NCBI GenBank assembly: GCA_023418255.1
Contig: JAEZZZ010000160.1
Location: 1 to 12,846, forward strand
From: Bacteroidota bacterium
Lineage (GTDB): Bacteria > Bacteroidota > Bacteroidia > Bacteroidales > Dysgonomonadaceae
DNA length: 12,846 nucleotides
Direction: 5' to 3'
Shown: positions 7,568 through 12,846 of the stretch, one piece after another
Layout of the letters: every line of letters starts with the position of its first letter
Numbering within the stretch: the first letter of the stretch is position 1
Translations under genes and position numbers: made by a program
The notes under the pieces: generated by a model
Seen by the model: only the letters and a program-made list of their open reading frames with translations
Told to the model about the DNA's origin: nothing
The model's database searches: none

Positions 7568-7598
7568 TTGCATTTCTATAAAACAATCCTGATCTTTG
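7568..7598 (+). promoter_or_regulatory. Candidate promoter of feoAB
   Basis: GTTG (TTG at 7568-7570) and GATCTTTG (7591-7598) are separated by 20 bases. This resembles the Bacteroidota promoter TTTG-N19-21-TAnnTTTG with one mismatch in each box. Transcription would start near 7605, giving a leader of about 27 bases. Confidence 0.42.
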
Positions 7599-7620
7599 CA
7601 GTTTACAAAAAACAATTAAC

Positions 7621-7626
7621 AGGAGA
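7621..7626 (+). promoter_or_regulatory. Strong Shine-Dalgarno of feoAB
   Basis: AGGAGA ends 5 bases before the ATG at 7632. No other gene in the window has a comparable purine-rich ribosome binding site, as expected in Bacteroidota. It fixes the feoAB start and suggests efficient translation. Confidence 0.75.
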
Positions 7627-7631
7627 GAATT

Positions 7632-10127
7632 ATGCGCCTTTCAGAACTTCCTACGGGGGAGCGGGCTTATATAGTAAAAGTCAATGGTAGTGGTGCCTTT
7701 CGTAAGCGCATCTTGGAGATGGGGTTTGTGCGAGGACAAGAAGTGGTTTCTATTTTAAATGCGCCGCTAAAAGATCCGGTAAAATATGGAATTATGGAAT
7801 ACGAGGTTTCGTTGCGTCGCACAGAGGCCGAATTGGTGGAAATATCCAAACTTCTACATCATCCGATGCCTGATGAAAATTTTTTTGTCGAGGGTGAAGG
7901 TGATAAAACATTAACTTCTCACATAAACAGGGAAGCGTATGGGCACTCATCCATCAACATCATGCGTGATCCAAATACTATTACTGTGGCTTTGGTGGGC
8001 AATCCCAATGCCGGGAAAACATCTATTTTTAATCACGCATCGGGTGCGCATGAACATGTCGGCAATTATGGAGGCGTTACCATCAGTGCCAAAGAGGGCT
8101 ATATGAACCATGGCGATTACACTATAAAGCTGGTGGACTTGCCCGGTACTTATTCTCTATCGGCATATTCGCCCGAGGAACTTTACGTAAGAAAACATAT
8201 TTTTGAAGAAAAACCGGATATCATCATCAATGTTGTGGCGGCATCTTCGTTGGAGCGAAATTTATACCTCACAACCGAACTTATTGACATGGATTGCCCC
8301 GTAGTGATTGCACTAAATATGTACGACGAGTTGCAAGAAAGCGGACGCGAATTTTATCACGAAGAGTTGGGGCGCATGTTGGGCATCCCTTTTGTGCCGA
8401 CAGTAGGAAAAAAGGGAACAGGTATTTCCCAACTGTTGGACAAAGTCATCGAAGTGCATGAGAAAAAATGCGATACCTTAAAAGACAATGTAATTGTGCC
8501 TTATGGACGTGTACTGGAAAAATCCATCGGCATCATGCAGCGCGAACTCGATGCAAAAGCTGTTCAATCGGACTATTTGCCACCACGCTATATTGCCATA
8601 AAACTATTGGAAGGCGATAAAAATGTAGAGGAGCGCATCGCGGGATATTGCGGCAGCGACGAAATCATCGCACGCCGCAATAAGGAGCGAGATTATATTG
8701 AGAAACTTCTTCGCGAAGATGCCGAATCGGCGTTTACAAATGCACGTTATGGTTTCATCGCGGGCGCATTGAGAGAGACGCTGACAGAAAAAAAGAACAC
8801 TTCTGAAACAACACGGCATATAGACACCATTGTAGCACATCGTTTTTGGGGCTTTCCGCTTTTCTTTTTCTTCATGTGGATCATGTTTGAAGCTACCTTT
8901 CGTTTGGGTGCCTATCCGATGGACTGGATTGAGGCCGGCGTCGCGGCATTGGGCGATTTTACGCGCCAATATATGAGCGACGGCCCTCTTAAAGATTTGA
9001 TTGTGGATGGAATTATCGGTGGGGTAGGAGGTGTTATTGTCTTTTTGCCGAATATTGTGATTCTTTATCTTTTTATCGCTTTTATGGAGGATTCCGGTTA
9101 CATGGCACGTGCCGCTTTTATTATGGATAAGATGATGCATCGGATGGGGTTGCACGGAAAATCGTTTATTCCTCTTATTATGGGATTTGGGTGCAATGTG
9201 CCTGCCATCATGTCCACACGTACCATTGAAAGTCGCAATAGCCGGATGATTACGATGCTTATTGTTCCTTTTATGTCGTGCAGTGCGCGCCTGCCTGTTT
9301 ATCTTTTGTTTGTAGGTGCTTTTTTTACGCGAGCAGCCGGCACGGTTTTGCTAGGATTGTATGTTACCGGAATTGCCATTGCCGTCGTTAGCGCCTTGTT
9401 ATTTCGCAAAACATTTTTCAAGGGCGAAGACACGCCATTTGTGATGGAGTTGCCGCCTTATAGGATGCCGACATTAAAATCGGTACTGATTCACATGTGG
9501 GATCGCGCGTATCAATATCTGAGAAAAATGGGCGGCATTATTCTTATCGGCTCCATCATCATCTGGTTTTTGGGATATTTTCCTCGCAATAAAGAGCGAT
9601 TTGAACGTATGAAACAGCAAATAGCGCAGGTTGAAAGCAGCTTTGAACAACATCAGATTTCGGAAGAAGAAAAAACGGAGCGCATTGAGAAGATAGAGCA
9701 TGCCATTAATCAGGAGCATCAAGAAAACTCTTATATTGGTCGTATCGGACGATGGATAGAGCCTATTATGAGTCCATTAGGTTTTGATGAGAAAATATCG
9801 GTCAGTTTGTTGTCCGGGTTGGCGGCAAAAGAGATTGTTATTAGCTCAATGGGAGTGATTTACACAGGCGATGGCGACAATCAAGAGTCGCTGCAAACAC
9901 GCCTCAAACAAGAGAGGCATGCCGATGGCACGCCTGTGTTTACGATGCCCGTCGTGATTGCATTTTTGCTTTTTACGCTCATTTATTTTCCGTGTATCGC
10001 CACGATTGTTGCCATAAAAGAGGAGTCCAACTCATGGAAATGGGGGATTTTTAGTGTGCTATATTCCACCGGATTGGCATGGTTAGTCGCTTTTGTTGCC
10101 TATCAGTTGTTGCGTCTTATGATGTAA
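7632..10127 (+). CDS. feoB: FeoA-FeoB fusion, ferrous iron transporter
   Basis: An 831-aa inner-membrane Fe(II) transporter in which FeoA and FeoB are one chain. Residues 1-75 are an SH3-like FeoA domain (MRLSELPTGERAYI, ILEMGFVRGQEV). After a linker comes the G domain: G1 GNPNAGKT (123-130), G2 around GGVT (147-150), G3 DLPGTYS (169-175), G4 NMYD (229-232) and G5 near 258-264, followed by the helical GDI-like region to about 390. The membrane domain (about 403-830) has the first gate motif GFGCNVP (518-524) with C521, MSCSARLP (548-555), and later YFPC (785-788). A charged, probably coiled insert (about 651-700) lies between membrane segments; I recall similar inserts in Bacteroidota FeoB. 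The gene is followed 46 bases later by a FeoB-associated small protein. Control by iron is expected for the family, but no clear operator is visible. Confidence 0.98.
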   Translation: MRLSELPTGERAYIVKVNGSGAFRKRILEMGFVRGQEVVSILNAPLKDPVKYGIMEYEVSLRRTEAELVEISKLLHHPMPDENFFVEGEGDKTLTSHINREAYGHSSINIMRDPNTITVALVGNPNAGKTSIFNHASGAHEHVGNYGGVTISAKEGYMNHGDYTIKLVDLPGTYSLSAYSPEELYVRKHIFEEKPDIIINVVAASSLERNLYLTTELIDMDCPVVIALNMYDELQESGREFYHEELGRMLGIPFVPTVGKKGTGISQLLDKVIEVHEKKCDTLKDNVIVPYGRVLEKSIGIMQRELDAKAVQSDYLPPRYIAIKLLEGDKNVEERIAGYCGSDEIIARRNKERDYIEKLLREDAESAFTNARYGFIAGALRETLTEKKNTSETTRHIDTIVAHRFWGFPLFFFFMWIMFEATFRLGAYPMDWIEAGVAALGDFTRQYMSDGPLKDLIVDGIIGGVGGVIVFLPNIVILYLFIAFMEDSGYMARAAFIMDKMMHRMGLHGKSFIPLIMGFGCNVPAIMSTRTIESRNSRMITMLIVPFMSCSARLPVYLLFVGAFFTRAAGTVLLGLYVTGIAIAVVSALLFRKTFFKGEDTPFVMELPPYRMPTLKSVLIHMWDRAYQYLRKMGGIILIGSIIIWFLGYFPRNKERFERMKQQIAQVESSFEQHQISEEEKTERIEKIEHAINQEHQENSYIGRIGRWIEPIMSPLGFDEKISVSLLSGLAAKEIVISSMGVIYTGDGDNQESLQTRLKQERHADGTPVFTMPVVIAFLLFTLIYFPCIATIVAIKEESNSWKWGIFSVLYSTGLAWLVAFVAYQLLRLMM

Positions 10128-10173
10128 AAAGATGTGTGGCAAAATCGACAAATAGATTTTTTATATTTTGTAT

Positions 10174-10338
10174 ATGGAAGTCGATATTCAACTTATTATT
10201 GTTATTATCATTGGGGTGGTTGTTGCTTGGATTGTTGCTCGCAAACTTTATACGTTCTTCTTCAAGAAAGAAAAATCGTCGCATTGTAGCGGATGCAGTG
10301 CGTGTGATGTCGCGTCAAACAAGACCCAAAAAAAGTAA
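10174..10338 (+). CDS. FeoB-associated Cys-rich membrane protein
   Basis: A 54-aa protein starting MEVDIQLIIVII. Residues about 5-23 form one hydrophobic membrane segment, followed by RKLYTFFFKKEK and a CxxCxxC motif (C38, C41, C44 in HCSGCSAC), ending in a Lys-rich tail. This architecture and its place 46 bases after feoB match the family of small Cys-rich proteins encoded beside feoB in many anaerobes, which may fill the role of FeoC. By the positive-inside rule the Cys cluster probably faces the cytoplasm, where it could bind iron or sense redox state; that is inference. No Shine-Dalgarno is visible. It is probably co-transcribed with feoAB. A longer frame overlapping it (10079-10354) lacks this family logic and is treated as spurious. 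Confidence 0.85.
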   Translation: MEVDIQLIIVIIIGVVVAWIVARKLYTFFFKKEKSSHCSGCSACDVASNKTQKK

Positions 10339-10625
10339 AGTGACAGAGAAGTAATCTTATTGATAAATGGGAATAGTATATTGCTTATAGGAACAGCAAG
10401 CAGCAAGTGCTTGTTTATTCAATAAATCCATTAAAACAAAGAAACTTTTTTGAGTTTTTTATGCAATGTTTTTTAGTTATTTTTTGATGGATTTGGTCTG
10501 TCGTTTCGCATAAATAGCAGGCTGTTTGGAAAGAATGAAAGTTTAAAGATGCAAAAAGGGCAAAAAAACAGCATAAAAGAATGAATAAAATTATATCATT
10601 CTTAAAACTCAAAACAGTTTCATTG

Positions 10626-10647
10626 TTTCTGCTTCCGGAAGCAGAAA
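10626..10647. repeat. Perfect 22-bp palindrome upstream of pfp
   Basis: The left half is TTTCTGCTTCC and the right half GGAAGCAGAAA, with no mismatch and no spacer. No T run follows on either strand, so it is unlikely to be a terminator. It ends 18 bases before a TAACTTTG element and so covers the -33 position of that candidate promoter, which fits an operator for a dimeric regulator. As RNA it would fold into a 9-bp stem with a CCGG loop. Confidence 0.6.
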
Positions 10648-10665
10648 TATGTATTTCAAGCATTG

Positions 10666-10673
10666 TAACTTTG
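10666..10673 (+). promoter_or_regulatory. Candidate distal -7 element for pfp
   Basis: TAACTTTG matches TAnnTTTG exactly and lies 158 bases before the pfp ATG. The palindrome at 10626-10647 overlaps where its -33 box would be. Its use is uncertain, because a better-placed promoter lies closer to the gene. Confidence 0.28.
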
Positions 10674-10740
10674 TAAAATGCATTATTCTTGTTAAATATT
10701 CATAAAGAGTACTTTAAACACTTATTTTGCTTACCAATTC

Positions 10741-10772
10741 TTTCCTTTTCTAATAAAAAATTGCTATTTTTG
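10741..10772 (+). promoter_or_regulatory. Candidate proximal promoter of pfp
   Basis: TTTC (10741-10744) and TATTTTTG (10765-10772) are separated by 20 bases. This is close to the Bacteroidota consensus TTTG-N19-21-TAnnTTTG, with one mismatch in the -33 box. Transcription would start near 10779, leaving a leader of about 53 bases. Confidence 0.5.
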
Positions 10773-10831
10773 ATGCATCAAATTTAGCAATGTGTAAACT
10801 GTTAGGTTATTTCAAATAAAATATAAAATTA

Positions 10832-12499
10832 ATGACAAAAAGTGCTTTACAAATAGAAAGGACAAAGTATGTTCCCAAAATGCCGGACGTACTCAAAGAA
10901 AATGTGGAAATGGTGGAGGGAGAAAAAACCCAATCTGTTGATGACCAAAAAGAGATTCAAGAGTTATTTCCCAACACCTATGGAATGCCTGTAATCAATT
11001 TTGAACAAAAATCGGGACAACCCGGGATGGACAATCCCATCAATGTGGGCGTAATTCTTTCCGGAGGACAAGCACCGGGCGGACACAATGTTATCGCGGG
11101 GATTTTTGATGGAGTTAAGCGTTTGCATCGTGACAGCAAGCTCTATGGCTTTTTGTTAGGTCCAGCCGGTTTGATTAATCACAATTATAAGGAGTTGACT
11201 GCGGAGATTATCGGTGAATATCGTAATACCGGTGGTTTTGACATCATTGGTTCGGGGAGAACCAAGCTCGAAACCAAAGAGCAGTTTGATAAAGGGCTTG
11301 AAATTTTGAAAAAGCTTAATATCAAGGCGTTGGTTATTATTGGTGGCGACGATTCCAATACCAATGCTTGTGTGTTGGCAGAATATTATAAATCGATTGA
11401 TGCAAAAGTACAGGTTATTGGCGTTCCCAAGACCATTGACGGAGATTTGAAGAATAGCCAGATTGAAACATCATTTGGTTTCGATACTGCCTGCAAAGTA
11501 TATTCGGAACTTATTGGAAATATTCAGCGCGATTGTGATTCTGCACGAAAATATTGGCACTTCATCAAGGTGATGGGGCGCTCTGCATCGCATATTGCAT
11601 TGGAATGTGCTCTGCAAACGCATCCCAACATCTGTATCATTTCAGAGGAAGTGGAAAAGAAACAGCAATCGCTTGACGACATCATCACAGATATTGCCAC
11701 TATTGTTGCTAAGCGTGCTGAAAAGGGTATGAATTTTGGAACGGTTCTTATTCCCGAAGGATTGATCGAATTTATTCCCGTTATGAAACGCTTGATTGCC
11801 GAACTGAACGAATTTCTTGCACATAATCAAGATGAGTTTGATTTGGTACGCCGTTCTGCTAAACGAGAATACATCATCAACAAACTATCGCCACAAAACT
11901 CAGAAATATATGCCAGCCTGCCTCATTCGGTAGCACGCCAACTTACGTTGGATCGTGACCCGCACGGCAACGTTCAGGTTTCTCATATCGAAACAGAAAA
12001 GTTGCTTAGCGAAATGGTGAAATACAAACTGAAAGAGTGGGCAAAAGCAGGGAAATACAAAGGTAAATTTGCCACCATCAGCCACTTCTTCGGCTACGAA
12101 GGAAGGTGTGCTTCGCCATCAAACTACGATGCCGATTATTGCTATTCTCTCGGTTATACGGCCTCGATGCTTATTGCCGGAGGGAAAACCGGATATATGG
12201 CATCGGTGCGTAATACAACCGCTGTTACTGACAAATGGGTTGCCGGTGGAGTTCCTATCACAATGATGATGAATATGGAGCGTCGCCATGGCGCCATGAA
12301 GCCGGTTATTCAAAAGGCGCTGGTTAAATTAGACGATGCACCGTTCAAATATTTCGAACGTATGCGCGAGAAGTGGGCACTTGAAACGGATTATGTATAT
12401 CCGGGTCCCATCCAATTTTTTGGACCATCCGAAGTGTGTGATGAGCCAAGCAAAACGCTGCAACTGGAGCAGAACCATACCATGATTGGTATTGAGTAG
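10832..12499 (+). CDS. pfp: Pyrophosphate-dependent phosphofructokinase (PFP, long type)
   Basis: A 555-aa cytoplasmic enzyme that reversibly phosphorylates fructose 6-phosphate to fructose 1,6-bisphosphate with PPi, in glycolysis and gluconeogenesis. The phosphate-binding loop is GGQAPGGHN (78-86). GGDDSN (171-176) carries the Asp at D174 that replaces the Gly of ATP enzymes and blocks ATP binding, and PKTIDGDL (199-206) carries K200. Together these are the usual signature of PPi specificity. MGRSASHIALE (248-258) binds the sugar phosphate, and the region from about 310 to 440 is the large insert of the long, plant-like group. The length fits that group, against roughly 320 aa for bacterial ATP-PFK. 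ATG at 10832 has no Shine-Dalgarno. The gene stands alone, with its own candidate promoter and a terminator 36 bases past the stop. PPi use is predicted from motifs, not shown. Confidence 0.96.
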   Translation: MTKSALQIERTKYVPKMPDVLKENVEMVEGEKTQSVDDQKEIQELFPNTYGMPVINFEQKSGQPGMDNPINVGVILSGGQAPGGHNVIAGIFDGVKRLHRDSKLYGFLLGPAGLINHNYKELTAEIIGEYRNTGGFDIIGSGRTKLETKEQFDKGLEILKKLNIKALVIIGGDDSNTNACVLAEYYKSIDAKVQVIGVPKTIDGDLKNSQIETSFGFDTACKVYSELIGNIQRDCDSARKYWHFIKVMGRSASHIALECALQTHPNICIISEEVEKKQQSLDDIITDIATIVAKRAEKGMNFGTVLIPEGLIEFIPVMKRLIAELNEFLAHNQDEFDLVRRSAKREYIINKLSPQNSEIYASLPHSVARQLTLDRDPHGNVQVSHIETEKLLSEMVKYKLKEWAKAGKYKGKFATISHFFGYEGRCASPSNYDADYCYSLGYTASMLIAGGKTGYMASVRNTTAVTDKWVAGGVPITMMMNMERRHGAMKPVIQKALVKLDDAPFKYFERMREKWALETDYVYPGPIQFFGPSEVCDEPSKTLQLEQNHTMIGIE

Positions 12500-12534
12500 A
12501 AATAGAATTTTATACTTTCATTGCTTTATATTTG

Positions 12535-12573
12535 AGCCGGGCAGGAAATATTTTTTCTGTTTCGGCTTTTTTT
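12535..12573 (+). terminator. Rho-independent terminator of pfp
   Basis: AGCCG (12535-12539) pairs with CGGCT (12563-12567). Inside it, after small bulges, CAG and AAA pair with TTT and CTG. A run of seven T (12567-12573) follows directly. It lies 36 bases after the pfp stop. Confidence 0.85.
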
Positions 12574-12770
12574 GAGCTCTTTAATTATTAACCCGCATTA
12601 TCCATGAAGAACACTTTCCATTTTCTTTGCCCCTCTTTTCCTCTGTGGGATGAATGGTTTTACTATTTTCTAATCCGAAGATTGTTTTTTGAACGTTTCT
12701 TACTCCGCAAAAACAAAGTAATGAATCATTTTAGGGTGTTTTCGCGGGAATTTTCACATAAGGACACACT

Positions 12771-12804
12771 CCTCCCACGGAGGTTTTTTTAGTTGCAAAC
12801 CTCC
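12771..12804 (+). terminator. Second hairpin with T run, with alternative pairing
   Basis: CCTCC (12771-12775) pairs with GGAGG (12779-12783) over a 3-base loop and is followed by seven T, which looks like a short terminator. The same GGAGG can instead form an 8-bp stem, GGAGGTTT (12779-12786) with AAACCTCC (12797-12804). The two pairings exclude each other. No gene directly upstream explains it unless it backs up the pfp terminator or ends a small RNA. Confidence 0.4.
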
Positions 12805-12846
12805 TGTTACGAAACAATTAACTCGACGAACAAATCCCTGTAAACA

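Larger units (their letters stand above)
7265..7631. other. Divergent intergenic region between rlmD and feoAB
   Basis: These 367 bases contain no convincing gene. The left third holds the rlmD leader stem-loop and a -7 element. The middle (about 7381-7500) shows nothing I can name. The right part is very AT-rich and carries a candidate feoAB promoter and a strong ribosome binding site. ATTAT-AA-ATAAT (7542-7553) is a small inverted repeat that could be a metal-regulator site, but in such AT-rich DNA it is weak evidence and matches no Fur or DtxR consensus convincingly. Confidence 0.6.
10339..10831. other. AT-rich intergenic region between the feo operon and pfp
   Basis: These 493 bases have no convincing gene. 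A small hairpin, CAAGCA (10397-10402) with TGCTTG (10408-10413) then TTTATT, might end the feo transcript but is weak. AAGAATGA (10577-10584) and TCATTCTT (10596-10603) form an 8-bp inverted repeat. A perfect 22-bp palindrome and two -7-like elements lie nearer pfp and are listed separately. An 82-aa frame on the minus strand (10415-10663) is low-complexity and was not accepted. Confidence 0.6.
12500..12846. other. Right-edge intergenic region
   Basis: These 347 bases hold the pfp terminator and a second GC-rich hairpin near 12771-12804. I see no convincing gene. A 62-aa plus-strand frame (12604-12792) has no ribosome binding site and no recognisable domain, and it runs into the second hairpin. 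What lies to the right of the window is unknown. Confidence 0.55.

Noticed and set aside
8604..9155. 183-aa minus-strand frame inside feoAB
   Set aside because: It is antisense to conserved FeoB coding sequence, with no recognisable domain; a codon-bias shadow.
10079..10354. 91-aa plus-strand frame after feoB
   Set aside because: It overlaps the end of feoB and the whole Cys-rich membrane protein in another frame. The CxxCxxC frame has the family architecture; this one has no recognisable domain.
10415..10663. 82-aa minus-strand frame with a hydrophobic stretch
   Set aside because: The DNA is AT-rich and low-complexity, there is no ribosome binding site or domain, and the frame contains the inverted repeats of the region. 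It would need conservation evidence to be accepted.
12604..12792. 62-aa plus-strand frame at the right edge
   Set aside because: There is no Shine-Dalgarno, no promoter-like element close by and no domain. Its 3' end lies in a hairpin with a T run.
1..12846. Mobile element, CRISPR array, tRNA or defence system
   Set aside because: No transposase, integrase, regularly spaced repeats, tRNA fold or defence-related domain was found on either strand. The genes are core functions.

Overview
The window looks like ordinary chromosomal DNA of a Bacteroidota bacterium, most probably of the order Bacteroidales; I cannot place it lower. The reasons are: a FeoA-FeoB fusion with a small CxxCxxC membrane protein beside it; a sirtuin that has lost its zinc cysteines; a long (555 aa) pyrophosphate-type phosphofructokinase; tandem FklB-like FKBPs, one a lipoprotein; almost no Shine-Dalgarno sequences; and promoter-like TAnnTTTG elements, the -7 motif of Bacteroidota.

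Layout, left to right. A hairpin terminator (53-84) follows mutS (minus, 141-2756). A 348-base gap (2757-3104) holds a -7 element for mutS, two inverted repeats and an unexplained GC-richer segment with a 42-codon open frame. Next is a class III-like sirtuin deacylase (minus, 3105-3794). A divergent intergenic region leads into two FKBP prolyl isomerases on the plus strand, one predicted cytoplasmic (4034-4633) and one a lipoprotein (4761-5780). A bidirectional terminator separates them from a convergent RlmD-like 4Fe-4S 23S rRNA uridine methyltransferase (minus, 5855-7264). A 367-base divergent region, with a 13-bp stem-loop in the methyltransferase leader, precedes feoAB (7632-10127) and a 54-aa FeoB-associated Cys-rich membrane protein (10174-10338). 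A 493-base AT-rich gap with a perfect 22-bp palindrome precedes the PPi-dependent phosphofructokinase (10832-12499). That gene ends in a strong terminator, and the last 347 bases hold no convincing gene.

The genes form small independent units: mismatch repair; NAD-dependent protein deacylation; protein folding in two compartments; rRNA modification; ferrous iron uptake; and glycolysis. One plausible link is that FeoAB supplies iron while the divergent neighbour needs a 4Fe-4S cluster. I see no mobile element, CRISPR array, tRNA, rRNA or defence system, and nothing I would call a new multi-gene system. The best leads are non-coding: the 2934-3104 segment, the palindrome upstream of pfp, and the rlmD leader hairpin.
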